Counted from the first letter of the stretch, positions 16,901 through 25,699 are shown. The stretch: 64,000 bases of DNA from Methanocorpusculum sp. UBA424 (GCA_002498375.1 DAHC01000005.1:135376-199375), one strand, 5' to 3'. Translations and numbers: made by a program. Notes: a model not told the origin generated them from the letters alone.

Positions 16901-18670
16901 CTACATCTCGAACATTTCATCGGTCGTTTCATGGAGGGCTCCTTCGGTTGCTTCCGCTTCGGGGGCCCCTCCCGCAAGGGTCGCCTTTTTCGGGACTCCG
17001 GTTTCGGCCCGAGCCCGTTCCTTCTCGACCGCGTTTCTCATCACGATCTTTTCATCCTCGGAAAGGTTGTCGAGCACTTCGTGAGTCGGACCGATCGCGA
17101 TGATTTTTCCGCCACGCATGAACATGCACCGGTCGCAGACGTCACGCACGAACTCCATGTCGTGGGAAACGATGACGAACGTCTCTTCCATCTCTTCTCT
17201 CGCATGCATGATCGAGTGTTTGACATCGACTTTGGTGATGGGGTCCATCGTTCCCGTCGGTTCGTCGAGAAGAATGATGCGCGGTTCGCGGATCAAAATC
17301 TGTGCGAGAGCTACCCTGTGCTTCTCGCCTTCCGAAAGGCTTGCCGGAAGTCTGTGCAGAACATCTTTTGCCTTCTTTTCGGTGAATCCCGCCATTCGAA
17401 GAGTGATGAGCGCTTTTCTGGTCGCAAGTTCTTTTGGGAACTCTAAGCCGATCGCGTCGGTTAAGTTGTCGATGATCGTTCTGTGGGGGTAGAGATCGTA
17501 TTCCTGGTGAAGGAGTCCGATGTATTGTTTGGCTCTGCCGCGGAAGAGATATCCGGGCTTTGACATATCGACCCATTCGTCGCCGATCCTGACTTCGAGC
17601 TTACCTGATGTCGGTTCATAAAGACCGGCGATCATCTTCGAAAGGGTGGTTTTTCCTCCGCCGGATACGCCGATGATGCCGAAGATCTCCCGCTCATTGA
17701 TCTCGAAGGTGATATTGTTTACCGCATTGATGACTCCCCGGTCAACAGCGATGAATTTTTTGAGCAGATGTTCGGCCTTGACGATCGGGTCGCCGAAGAT
17801 CTGATCGGTATATACGCGGTCGTCGTGATATCCCTTCATGAACTCCCTGACGATCTCGTCAGGCGTGCCGATCTTGGTGATCTTTCCGTCGTCTAAGAGG
17901 ACCGCCCGATCGCAGACATCTTCAAGTACCTGGGAAAAGTGGGAGGTGACGATCATTCCCATATTGTTTTCCTTGGCAGCTTTCTTTAACAGGTCGTGAA
18001 CGATCCGTGCTGTTTTCGGGTCAAGGGTTCCTGTCGGCTCGTCCGCACAAAGGAAGAGCGGCTCACGGGCAAGCTGACGGGCGAGCACGACACGCTGTTT
18101 TTCCCCGCCGGAGAGGTCCCGGGAGATGTGCATCATTCTGTGGGTGAGCCTGACCTCGTCGAGCAGATCGGCAGCCCGGCTGATGGCTTTTTCCGACGGA
18201 TAGTTGATATCGTCGAGGGCGCGGAGAACGTTTTCAATGACGCGGTCGTCTCCGTAAAGGGCAAAGGTCCGCTGGAACATCAGCGAGGTCCTTGCCATTA
18301 TTTGTGATTTGAGTTTTCCGTTTTCGGGGTCCCAGAAATCGACATCCTCTGCGACGAGGGTATCTCCGCAAGCCGGACAGGGTTTTCCTGCATCGCTTTG
18401 GAACTCGATTTTGCCGCATTTTGGACAGTGGGATATGTGATAAATGATTTTACCGGAGGTCGGCGCCTGATCGATTCCACGGATAAGATGAATGAGTACG
18501 GTTTTACCGCAGCCGCTTCTGCCGATTACACCAACGATCTCTCCCTCTGAGAGTTCAAGGTTGATGTTATCCAGGACCCGAACCATCTCGGTCGATTTTT
18601 CGTCGCCATCTTCGGTTGAGACGGGAAAATCCATGATGAGATCCTTTATCGTAATAAACGGGGTTTTCAT
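16901..18670 (-). CDS. atwA: MCR activation component A2 (tandem ABC ATPase)
   Basis: A 589-residue soluble protein with two ABC ATPase domains and no membrane segment. Domain 1 has Walker A GRSGCGKT, an inserted Cys4 zinc motif CPKCG...CPACGD (about residues 78-100), signature LSGGEKQR and Walker B LCADEPTGTLD. Domain 2 has GVSGGGKTTL, signature LSEGEKHR and IILLDEPTGTMD. This is component A2, which provides ATP-driven conformational work in reductive activation of methyl-coenzyme M reductase. It heads the leftward operon with mmp3-6-5-15-17-7. Confidence 0.94.
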   Translation of the reverse strand: MKTPFITIKDLIMDFPVSTEDGDEKSTEMVRVLDNINLELSEGEIVGVIGRSGCGKTVLIHLIRGIDQAPTSGKIIYHISHCPKCGKIEFQSDAGKPCPACGDTLVAEDVDFWDPENGKLKSQIMARTSLMFQRTFALYGDDRVIENVLRALDDINYPSEKAISRAADLLDEVRLTHRMMHISRDLSGGEKQRVVLARQLAREPLFLCADEPTGTLDPKTARIVHDLLKKAAKENNMGMIVTSHFSQVLEDVCDRAVLLDDGKITKIGTPDEIVREFMKGYHDDRVYTDQIFGDPIVKAEHLLKKFIAVDRGVINAVNNITFEINEREIFGIIGVSGGGKTTLSKMIAGLYEPTSGKLEVRIGDEWVDMSKPGYLFRGRAKQYIGLLHQEYDLYPHRTIIDNLTDAIGLEFPKELATRKALITLRMAGFTEKKAKDVLHRLPASLSEGEKHRVALAQILIREPRIILLDEPTGTMDPITKVDVKHSIMHAREEMEETFVIVSHDMEFVRDVCDRCMFMRGGKIIAIGPTHEVLDNLSEDEKIVMRNAVEKERARAETGVPKKATLAGGAPEAEATEGALHETTDEMFEM

Positions 18671-18836
18671 ATGTTCTTCCTTCTATAATGGTATGTGTTT
18701 GTTTTACGCAGTTATTAGTTTTTAGAAGCGGGTCGAAACGTCGACCCCCCTCTGCGCATTTTCCCTCTGCGCCTCTCGTCAGGCATGACTGCGCAGAAAT
18801 AGTATATTAGTGCGATTTTGCCTTCGTCCCGGGCTT
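18671..18836. other. Intergenic region: atwA promoter side and short hairpin
   Basis: No gene seen. A 7-bp stem with an AACG tetraloop (GGGTCGA/TCGACCC, 18730-18747) is followed by two direct copies of CCCTCTGCGC (18748-18757 and 18763-18772) and a CTGCGCAG palindrome (18789-18796). The minus-strand AT-rich segment near 18705-18725 is a plausible TATA region for the atwA operon. The hairpin may end the upstream HAD gene transcript. Confidence 0.4.
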
Positions 18837-19661
18837 TCACTCATCGTCAGTGTTGAATTTATCTACGATGCCGATTACGTCCCGTATGTCGTCTATAATG
18901 TATTCCGCCTGTTTAAGGAGGGCTTCGGGCCGCTCTCCCTTCTGCTGGACCGTCAGGATCGAAACATCGGCAGCCCGCATCGCAGAGAGATCATTGATCC
19001 CGTCCCCGACCATGATGACAATGTCGTATTCTCCTTTGAGATTTGTTACGATCCGGGCTTTTGTTACCGGCGTTGCTACGCCGTGAACACGTTCCCGCGG
19101 GATCCCGATCTTATCCGCGATCAGTTCAAGTTTCGAGGTCCGGTCTCCGGAAGCAATATAGGCGGCCACTCCTTTCTGATGGAGGGTAGAGATCATTTCT
19201 CTTACGCCGGGAAACGGATAGCCTGCTGCCGCGATCGTGAACTCGATCTCTCTCGTCCGCAGGTTGACGATCACGCCGGCATTTATGGCAAACGACTCGG
19301 CTTCTTTCGAAACGATCCGCCAGCAGGCACGAATGACCTCCTGCAGATCGAAGACCCGGCAGACAGGATCGGAAAAGAGAATGATTTCCACATCCGCAGC
19401 ATCGATGATTTTTCTCCCGCAGCTTATCCCGAACACCACGTCTGTTTCTTTCAGGTGTTTTGAGAGATTTTTTTCCGGCGGGACCTTCATCATCTCGGTC
19501 GAGCTGACATTCAAAAGGACGAGGATCCGGTCGGGATCCTCGAAGGTCAGCATCGTCGTTTCCGGGCTGTCGTTCAACAATGTCCCGCTCTTTATATTTT
19601 TGACGGCGCGATTCGTTTTCAGAAGCGTTCCGGCACTATCAAAAACTATGCCAACAGTCAT
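18837..19661 (-). CDS. Soluble P-type-ATPase-like HAD protein
   Basis: A 274-residue HAD-fold protein like the soluble P-type ATPase homologue of Methanocaldococcus (MJ0968 type). Motif I is FDSAGTLL, so the nucleophile Asp is kept but the second acidic residue of ordinary HAD phosphatases is Ala, as in the DKTGT loop of P-type ATPases. Motif II/III and the hinge are visible in ASGDRTSK, KARIV and MVGDGINDLSAM. There are no membrane segments. Substrate unknown; phosphatase or autophosphorylating activity is plausible. The gene is divergent from the ribose-1,5-bisphosphate isomerase gene. Confidence 0.8.
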   Translation of the reverse strand: MTVGIVFDSAGTLLKTNRAVKNIKSGTLLNDSPETTMLTFEDPDRILVLLNVSSTEMMKVPPEKNLSKHLKETDVVFGISCGRKIIDAADVEIILFSDPVCRVFDLQEVIRACWRIVSKEAESFAINAGVIVNLRTREIEFTIAAAGYPFPGVREMISTLHQKGVAAYIASGDRTSKLELIADKIGIPRERVHGVATPVTKARIVTNLKGEYDIVIMVGDGINDLSAMRAADVSILTVQQKGERPEALLKQAEYIIDDIRDVIGIVDKFNTDDE

Positions 19662-19734
19662 AATTCTCTTTGTTTGAGGCGGGCCGTTGCCCGATACTCA
19701 GTTATTTAATCTTAGACTTCTATCAGTAATATAA

Positions 19735-20694
19735 ATGAGCATCAACGACACAGCCGACAAAATCATATCGATGGAGATTCGCGGCGCCGGAAAGATTGCC
19801 CGGGAAGCAGTTTCTGCGCTTCGTGATCATGCCGAGACGCTTCCGCGGACCGGAGATGTATCGATTTTCATCCGTGAAATGGAACAGGCCGCGGGTATTC
19901 TGCTTGCCACCCGTCCGACAGCCGTCTCGCTTCCCAATGCAATTCAGATCGTTATGCGGGACGTCCGCTCTTCCAAAAATGAGGAGGCGGCACGACGGAA
20001 CCTGCGGGAAAAAGCGAACGAGTTTATCTGGTCGTCAAGGACAGCCCTTGATCGGATCTCCGTGATGGGGGCAAATCATATCCCCGACGGCAGTGTGATC
20101 ATGACGCACTGCAATTCCAGTGCGGCTCTTGGAAGCATCATCGAGGCAAAACGTCAGGGAAAAGATATCGAGGTCTATGCGACCGAGGTCAGGCCGTGGA
20201 ATCAGGGACGCATCACGATCAAAACGCTCAATGATCATGAGATCCCGACGACCTATATCGTTGATTCTGCGGTAAGATCCATGATGAAAGAGGTCGATCT
20301 CGTTATTGTCGGCGCCGACGCAATAACAGTAAATGGGGCCGTCGTGAATAAGATCGGCACGTCCCAGATCGCTCTCTGTGCTCATGAAGCACGCAAAAAT
20401 GTGATCGTGACTGCAGAAACATACAAGTTTGCTCCGCGGACGATCCTCGGCGAACGCATAAAGATCGAGGACCGTCCCACAAACGAGGTCCTTCCTGACG
20501 ATATTGCCGCCGGGCTGTCGTTTGTCCGCGTTAAAAACCCCGTGTTTGATGTTACGCCAGCCGAATATATTGATCTGATAATTACCGAAGCAGGCGCGAT
20601 TCCCCCGCATCTTGCATTTACGATCATGCGCGAGTACCTCGGATGGGGACTTGACGAATTACAGAACCAGTTTCTGAGTCTGGAGAAAGACTAA
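19735..20694 (+). CDS. Ribose-1,5-bisphosphate isomerase
   Basis: Converts ribose-1,5-bisphosphate to ribulose-1,5-bisphosphate for RuBisCO in the archaeal AMP/nucleoside salvage route. The 319-residue protein belongs to the eIF2B-alpha-like family. The catalytic Cys lies in MTHCNSSAALGS (C126) and the Asp in IVGADAITVNGAVVNKIGT (D195), the two residues known from the Thermococcus enzyme. A TATA-like TTATTTAAT lies about 30 nt before the ATG, suggesting a nearly leaderless transcript. The RuBisCO gene starts 1 nt after its stop codon. Confidence 0.93.
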   Translation: MSINDTADKIISMEIRGAGKIAREAVSALRDHAETLPRTGDVSIFIREMEQAAGILLATRPTAVSLPNAIQIVMRDVRSSKNEEAARRNLREKANEFIWSSRTALDRISVMGANHIPDGSVIMTHCNSSAALGSIIEAKRQGKDIEVYATEVRPWNQGRITIKTLNDHEIPTTYIVDSAVRSMMKEVDLVIVGADAITVNGAVVNKIGTSQIALCAHEARKNVIVTAETYKFAPRTILGERIKIEDRPTNEVLPDDIAAGLSFVRVKNPVFDVTPAEYIDLIITEAGAIPPHLAFTIMREYLGWGLDELQNQFLSLEKD

Positions 20695-20695
20695 G

Positions 20696-21907
20696 ATGAA
20701 TGATTTAATTGCCACGTATTACTTCAAACCAAAATCGGGAGTGACCCCGGAATATGCTGCTCAGGCAATCAGCGATGAGCAGACGACCGGAACCTGGACC
20801 GGTATTTCGACCGTGAACGATAAGACCGAATACGTCCATGCCTTCGACGGCGAGGTGCTTGAGATCGTGCCGTCGGGCGATGGTTTCCAAACGAAACTAC
20901 GTTACCCATATGAAATATTCGAGCCGGGGAACATCCCTCAGTATCTCTCGGTCATTGCCGGAAACCTGTTCGGTCTTGGAAAACTCGAGGCTGTCCGGCT
21001 TCTCGACATTGAGATCCCAAAGGGTCTTGACGGGACCGGACCGAAGTTCGGGATCGAGGGGGTCAGAAAACTCACCGGCACCGAAACTACCCGTCGTCCG
21101 CATGTCGGGACGATCATCAAACCGAAGGTGGGTCTGACGCCGAAGGATACTGCCGCCGTTGCTTACGAGGCTGCGATCGGCGGCGTCGATCTGATCAAAG
21201 ACGATGAGACGCTGACCGATCAGAAGTTCTGTCCGCTGATGGTCAGGCTGGGGATGGTGATGGAAGCTCTTGAAAGAGCAAAGGACGAGACCGGACGGGA
21301 GGTTCTGTATGCGCTGAACGTGACGACGGGCGGAGACCGGATCCTTGAGGTCGCTTCAAACGCCGTGAAGTCTGGAGCAAACATGCTGATGGTCGATGTC
21401 CTGACAGCCGGTTTTTCCGCTGTCCAGTGTCTTGCTTCCGACCCGTCCATCAACGTTCCGATCCATGTCCATCGGACGATGCACGGTGCGCTGACGAGAA
21501 ACCCCGTTCACGGCATCGCGATGCGGCCGATTGCAAAACTGGTCCGTGTCTGCGGTGGGGACCAGCTCCACACCGGTACGGTTTCCGGAAAGATGGGCGG
21601 AAAAGCTGCCGAGATCCTTGGAGACAACGCGGCCCTCACCCGGCCTGCCGGAGATCTTCTCCCGGTGTTTCCGGTGGCTTCCGGCGGTCTTCACCCAGGG
21701 AAAGTCCACGCCGAGATCACTACGCTTGGAAACGAGATCGTGCTTCAGGCGGGCGGCGGGATCCACGGCCATCCTGACGGCACGGCCGCCGGTGCCTGTG
21801 CAATGCGGCAGGCAGTTGATGCAGCTTTTTTGGGCGTGAGTGCCAAAGAGTATGCCAAGACGCATGTCGAGCTCCGAAAAGCGCTGGAGAAATGGGGTTC
21901 AGCCTGA
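20696..21907 (+). CDS. rbcL: Ribulose bisphosphate carboxylase, form III
   Basis: Large subunit of archaeal form III RuBisCO, 403 residues. The active-site landmarks are all present: GTIIKPKVGL (K142), the carbamylated Lys in IKDDE (K168 with D170 and E171), HVHRTMHGA, the LHTGT segment and loop 6 GKMGG (K299), then ASGGLHPG. With the isomerase directly upstream it should act in nucleotide-derived pentose bisphosphate metabolism or a reductive hexulose-phosphate type cycle. No phosphoribulokinase or AMP phosphorylase gene is in this window. Confidence 0.94.
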   Translation: MNDLIATYYFKPKSGVTPEYAAQAISDEQTTGTWTGISTVNDKTEYVHAFDGEVLEIVPSGDGFQTKLRYPYEIFEPGNIPQYLSVIAGNLFGLGKLEAVRLLDIEIPKGLDGTGPKFGIEGVRKLTGTETTRRPHVGTIIKPKVGLTPKDTAAVAYEAAIGGVDLIKDDETLTDQKFCPLMVRLGMVMEALERAKDETGREVLYALNVTTGGDRILEVASNAVKSGANMLMVDVLTAGFSAVQCLASDPSINVPIHVHRTMHGALTRNPVHGIAMRPIAKLVRVCGGDQLHTGTVSGKMGGKAAEILGDNAALTRPAGDLLPVFPVASGGLHPGKVHAEITTLGNEIVLQAGGGIHGHPDGTAAGACAMRQAVDAAFLGVSAKEYAKTHVELRKALEKWGSA

Positions 21908-22030
21908 GCCGCTTTCTCTCAAAAAAATCCTCTTTTAGAATCCTTTTCTGCCTTCATACGATGCATCCGGCCGTTTTTTCGTTTTTTGTTCACCCACTTA
22001 ATATATATTCATCTGCGTTCAATATGGGGT

Positions 22031-22864
22031 ATGAAATCTCATGTAAAATTCCTGTTTCTGCTTGGAATAATGCTTGCAGCAACCATTTCGATGGCAGGCT
22101 GCATCTCTTCCGAAACTCCGGCGGATTCCGGCAATCTGGTGCTGGATACGCCCGTTCAGTACGTGGATGTGAATAATATAACCATCGGGTATCGCGAGTT
22201 TGGAAATGAAACTGCCGAGCCTCTTCTGATTATCATCGGGTATACCGGCCTTATGGATGATTTCGATCCTGATCTGATTAGTCTGTTCGCCGAAAATTAT
22301 CATGTCTATCTCTACGATCATCGCGGCATGGGGCATACTACGAGGGATGTTGAACCCTATCAGTTCATGCAGCTGGTTGATGACGCCGATTCGTTAATCG
22401 GGGCTCTTGGATACGAAAAGATGTACATTTTCGGTCATTCCATGGGGTCGATGATCACGCAGTATTTGTTGATTAATTATCCCGAGAATGTAACAAAAGC
22501 GGCCCTCTGTTCAACAACATACAGTTTAGACACGAATGAAACTGCCGTACTCCGGCAGATGGTTGAAAACAATATTGCAAATCCCGATACCGATAAGGGC
22601 GTATATCTGGAATCATTAGCCATTCTTTCGATGCAAAGTACTCTTGCAAATCTTTCATCGGTCAATATCAGCACGCTGGTTATTGGCGGAACGGCGGATC
22701 CTTTAACGCCTATAGAAGATGCCTACATCGTAGCCGGAGCAATTAACGGAGCATGGTTCACTCCTTTTACCGGGGCCGATCACAGTGTTCCGTATGATAT
22801 GAAGGATGAGATCGTACCGCTGGTACATCTGTTTTTCCAAAACAGCGAAGTATATATCTCTTAA
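22031..22864 (+). CDS. Alpha/beta-hydrolase lipoprotein
   Basis: About 277 residues with an N-terminal signal peptide ending in a lipobox (MAGC), so the mature protein should be lipid-anchored on the outer face of the membrane. The alpha/beta hydrolase triad is visible: nucleophile elbow GHSMGS, Asp in GGTADPLTP and His in GADHSVPYD. I chose ATG 22031, since the signal peptide begins there and a TATA-like TTAATATAT lies about 26 nt before it. The substrate is unknown (ester, lactone or amide). Confidence 0.85.
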   Translation: MKSHVKFLFLLGIMLAATISMAGCISSETPADSGNLVLDTPVQYVDVNNITIGYREFGNETAEPLLIIIGYTGLMDDFDPDLISLFAENYHVYLYDHRGMGHTTRDVEPYQFMQLVDDADSLIGALGYEKMYIFGHSMGSMITQYLLINYPENVTKAALCSTTYSLDTNETAVLRQMVENNIANPDTDKGVYLESLAILSMQSTLANLSSVNISTLVIGGTADPLTPIEDAYIVAGAINGAWFTPFTGADHSVPYDMKDEIVPLVHLFFQNSEVYIS

Positions 22865-23018
22865 ATCTCTCTCATTTTTTGTTGGAAGTAATCGTTCATT
22901 ATTTCTTAGTCTGCTGTGATATTCTACGTCTCTTATAACAAACCCTCCGGCAGTTATTCAATTCTGGAAAATGTTGGCCAATTTCTTTTAAATCTCGGAA
23001 CTCCTATAATATATTATT
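22865..23018. promoter_or_regulatory. dapF upstream region with TATA-like box
   Basis: No gene is seen in these 154 nt. TTTTAAAT (about 22986-22993) lies roughly 26-30 nt before the dapF ATG at 23019, which is consistent with a leaderless mRNA. The proximal part is T-rich after the hydrolase stop and may serve as a terminator. Confidence 0.4.
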
Positions 23019-23843
23019 ATGACCATCAAGCTCCCGAAAGATGATGTTATGTCAATCCCGTTTATGAAACTCCACGGGAACGGAAATGATTTTATTCTCA
23101 TTGATGAGATGAATGGAATACTCATTCCTGATGATATGAAGGCCCAATTTGCTGTTGTGTACTGTGACCGGAGATTCGGTATCGGGGGAGACGGTGTCCT
23201 CTTTATCTCCAAATCCGATAAGGCAGACATCCGCATGAGACTTATGCAGCCTGATGCAAGCGAGGCCGAGATGTGCGGCAACGGGATCCGCTGTCTTGCC
23301 AAGTATGCATTCGATAAAGAGTATGTCAAGAAGAAGGCTTTCTCAGTCGAGACTCTTGCAGGCGTGATGCAGGTTCGTGTCGGCTATGACTCTGACGGGG
23401 ATTTCATGGCAACCATCGACATGGGAACTGCAGTTTACGATGAGAGCCGCGAGATCGACGGAATGACCGTTTATTCAGTCAACACCGGCGTGCCCCATGC
23501 GGTGATTTTCGTCGGCGATGTCGACGGCATCGCGATCGACGAAGTCGCGCCTAAGATTCGTCACCACCCGTCCTTCCCCAAAGGAACCAACGTCAACTTC
23601 GTGCAGATCACCGGACAGTCCGATATCGTCATTCGGACATTTGAACGCGGTGTTGAGGGAGAGACCCTTTCCTGCGGTACCGGCTCTACGGCATCGGCCT
23701 TGATCGCCGCCAAGACCGGAAAGGTTCACGGTAGTGTTGTCCATGTCAAAACCGTCGGCGGCCCGCTCGACATCACCGTTGGAGACATCCCGCAGATGAC
23801 CGGCCCTGCTGCCACCGTCTTTATCGGGGAAATCCAGTATTAA
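23019..23843 (+). CDS. dapF: Diaminopimelate epimerase
   Basis: Interconverts LL- and meso-diaminopimelate in lysine synthesis. The 274-residue protein has both catalytic Cys motifs, EMCGNGIRCLAKY and LSCGTGSTASA, and the N-terminal FMKLHGNGNDFILID. Translation may start at ATG 23019 (favoured by the promoter spacing) or at ATG 23049, where family similarity begins. It is separated by some 26 kb from dapA and dapB, which are also in this window. A T9 run follows the stop and probably ends transcription. Confidence 0.94.
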   Translation: MTIKLPKDDVMSIPFMKLHGNGNDFILIDEMNGILIPDDMKAQFAVVYCDRRFGIGGDGVLFISKSDKADIRMRLMQPDASEAEMCGNGIRCLAKYAFDKEYVKKKAFSVETLAGVMQVRVGYDSDGDFMATIDMGTAVYDESREIDGMTVYSVNTGVPHAVIFVGDVDGIAIDEVAPKIRHHPSFPKGTNVNFVQITGQSDIVIRTFERGVEGETLSCGTGSTASALIAAKTGKVHGSVVHVKTVGGPLDITVGDIPQMTGPAATVFIGEIQY

Positions 23844-23990
23844 CTTTTTTTTTTGCTTTGTCTCTTCTGTTTTGCCAGTTCTGCTGAATCCCGGAAGATG
23901 ACCAAATGCAACACCTTTATTTAACCGAATGCCAATACCTAACTAACTAGCACTACCCCCTCCGCCTTTTGGAGGTTTGGAAGAAATATT
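23844..23990 (+). promoter_or_regulatory. Promoter region and 5' UTR of the eha operon
   Basis: The T-run after dapF (23848-23856) is a likely terminator. TTTATTTAA at 23916-23924 is a good archaeal TATA box, placing the start of transcription near 23950. The resulting 5' UTR of about 40 nt contains a small hairpin (CCTCC 23959-23963 with GGAGG 23971-23975). GGAGG is the best ribosome-site match but lies 15 nt from the ATG, so folding might affect translation of the first gene. Confidence 0.5.
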
Positions 23991-24479
23991 ATGATTGATT
24001 TACTCGCCGCCATCCCCATTGCTGCTGTGATCTGCCTCGTGCTTTTTACTGCACTTGATATCTTCTGGAAACTCCCAAAGCAGGGCGGTGTTTCCGGAGC
24101 TGATGTAATCGGAAAAGAGCTGGAGAAAAACGGCGGGGATCTCAACGGCGGCTGGATGATTGGAAACATCATCTCTTCGCCGGATGCATCAACTGGCACT
24201 ATTTTCGCTGCATGCAGCTATTATGTCTGGGGAATCTGGGGTGCGCTGATCGCGATCGTTCTTGTATATATAGGAGAACACATCTGTGCAGACAAGGGAT
24301 TTGCAGGAGTGAGCGGAGTTGTTTGTGCTACGCTGATCATCTGGTTACTGACCTCGTTTGCGGGATTTCCGCCGGAATCCTTTATTGCCGGCTGTGTAAT
24401 TGCTATTTTCTTGGTTGAAGGCATTTCGCCGAAACACGCATCCCGTCTGCTTGGCAAGATCTGGAGGAAAGTTTCATGA
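23991..24479 (+). CDS. ehaB: Eha-type hydrogenase membrane subunit (EhaB-like)
   Basis: A 162-residue membrane protein with about four hydrophobic segments. Its central loop has GADVIGKELEKNGGDLNGGW. Size and position at the head of the operon fit EhaB of the energy-converting hydrogenase; a shorter EhaA-like gene is not seen upstream. Eha couples ion flow across the membrane to H2-driven ferredoxin reduction. It overlaps the next gene by 4 nt. The letter assignment is by order and size. Confidence 0.7.
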   Translation: MIDLLAAIPIAAVICLVLFTALDIFWKLPKQGGVSGADVIGKELEKNGGDLNGGWMIGNIISSPDASTGTIFAACSYYVWGIWGALIAIVLVYIGEHICADKGFAGVSGVVCATLIIWLLTSFAGFPPESFIAGCVIAIFLVEGISPKHASRLLGKIWRKVS

Positions 24480-24715
24480 TCGTTGAGGGAATCTGTGTGG
24501 TTATTGCAGCGTACTGTGCGATCCGTGCCGTATTCGAGCCGAAAACGCTGAAAAAACTGCCGTATCTCAACGTCATGAACTTCGCCGTGGCCGGAGCGAT
24601 CGTCCTCCTGATGCCGTATCCGATAACGATAGGTGCCGCAATCGCGTATTTCATCGGCTCGACTCTTGAATCGAATGCCATAGCAAGTACCTTTGCCCGG
24701 CTGGAGGAACAATGA
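24476..24715 (+). CDS. ehaC: Eha-type hydrogenase small membrane subunit (EhaC-like)
   Basis: A 79-residue hydrophobic protein (MIVEGICVVIAAYCAIRAVF) with two or three membrane segments. It lies second in the operon and overlaps both neighbours by 4 nt. The size matches EhaC. Function beyond being part of the membrane arm is not known to me. Confidence 0.68.
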   Translation: MIVEGICVVIAAYCAIRAVFEPKTLKKLPYLNVMNFAVAGAIVLLMPYPITIGAAIAYFIGSTLESNAIASTFARLEEQ

Positions 24716-24951
24716 CCGACCTGATTCTGATCCTGGCAATATTTTTGGCTCTGTTTGGAGGGATAGCCGCGCTTTTGATGAGGTCCGCATTCGACAAACT
24801 CATCTGTCTTGGGATCCTGACCGCCGGCGTTGTCCTCTTCCTTGTGGAAAAAGGATATCTGGATGTCGCGATCGTCGTCTCCCTCCTGATGCCTGTCGGC
24901 ACGATTTTCATTCTGCTTCTTCTGGGCAAAAAACAGGAGGCAGCCAAATGA
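24712..24951 (+). CDS. ehaD: Eha-type hydrogenase small membrane subunit (EhaD-like)
   Basis: A 79-residue protein with two to three hydrophobic segments and an internal ILTAGVVLFLVEKGYLDVAIV pattern like the MnhB/MbhD-type subunits of energy-converting hydrogenases. It overlaps the next gene by 4 nt (ATGA). The letter is assigned by order. Confidence 0.68.
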   Translation: MTDLILILAIFLALFGGIAALLMRSAFDKLICLGILTAGVVLFLVEKGYLDVAIVVSLLMPVGTIFILLLLGKKQEAAK

Positions 24952-25190
24952 TCGTCCCCCCCGAGTTCATCGTAGGATGTATCCTCCTCCTGGCCGGTGT
25001 GATTTTCACCGCATATCCGCGTGACAAAACCTATCTGACCCGGCTCATCAACATGGAGGTCGCCGAGTTCGGTCTCGTGTTCATCATGCTCGGTTTCAAC
25101 GAGACTCTCGCTCTGGTCACGTTCGTCGCCGTCAATGTCGTTACTACGCTGATCTTTGTTCGCGTGATCGAGAAGAAGGAGGGAGCATGA
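24948..25190 (+). CDS. ehaE: Eha-type hydrogenase small membrane subunit (EhaE-like)
   Basis: An 80-residue membrane protein (MIVPPEFIVGCILLLAGVIF). The open frame extends further upstream, but ATG 24948 overlaps the ehaD stop as ATGA, matching the spacing of the other genes, so the longer version is unlikely. Two or three hydrophobic segments; part of the Eha membrane arm. Confidence 0.7.
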   Translation: MIVPPEFIVGCILLLAGVIFTAYPRDKTYLTRLINMEVAEFGLVFIMLGFNETLALVTFVAVNVVTTLIFVRVIEKKEGA

Positions 25191-25699
25191 AGGAAGTTCA
25201 GGAAGCCAAAGACTGCCCGGCGAAAAAGGCACGCGGAACGTTTGCGCCGTTCCAGAAACTTTCCTGCTATCTCTCGACGATCGAAAATCTGCCGAAACTT
25301 TACGCGATCTGCGTATGCCTTATCATCGTTTTCGGGCTCTGCAGTGTCCCGTTCATTTCGTATGAGGAGGATCAGCTTTACCCCAAGTCGCTGGATCCTT
25401 CCAGTTCCCTTGATCCGTATGACCGCGGAGGGGTGCCGTTCACGGAACCTGCCGTCATCATTGCCCAGTATCCGGAAAACGCTCCGGCCATCGGGTATGT
25501 AACCGCGTATCTGACGCCGCTTAGTCAGTTTCTTGCAGATTACACGTTCCACCTTGGGACGACGATCGTTGCCCACCCGGGCGGCATTCTCGATGAGATC
25601 CTCTACTATACCCGCGGCTTTGATACCATCGTCGAAGCCAGCATTTTGTTCTGTGCCTTCGCGATCGCGGCGTTTCTTTACCGGAGGTCAAAGGAATGA
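25187..25699 (+). CDS. ehaF: Eha-type hydrogenase membrane subunit (EhaF-like)
   Basis: A 170-residue protein with a Cys/Lys-containing cytoplasmic N-terminus (about 1-40), a membrane segment near 43-58, an extended loop rich in Pro, Asp and Tyr (about 60-110) and a C-terminal membrane segment. This two-segment topology with a large loop fits EhaF. It overlaps both neighbours by 4 nt. Confidence 0.7.
   Translation: MKEVQEAKDCPAKKARGTFAPFQKLSCYLSTIENLPKLYAICVCLIIVFGLCSVPFISYEEDQLYPKSLDPSSSLDPYDRGGVPFTEPAVIIAQYPENAPAIGYVTAYLTPLSQFLADYTFHLGTTIVAHPGGILDEILYYTRGFDTIVEASILFCAFAIAAFLYRRSKE

Noticed and set aside
24693..24947. Longer N-terminus for the EhaE-like protein
   Set aside because: The extension overlaps ehaD in another frame and is not hydrophobic like the family; ATG 24948 gives the usual ATGA overlap.
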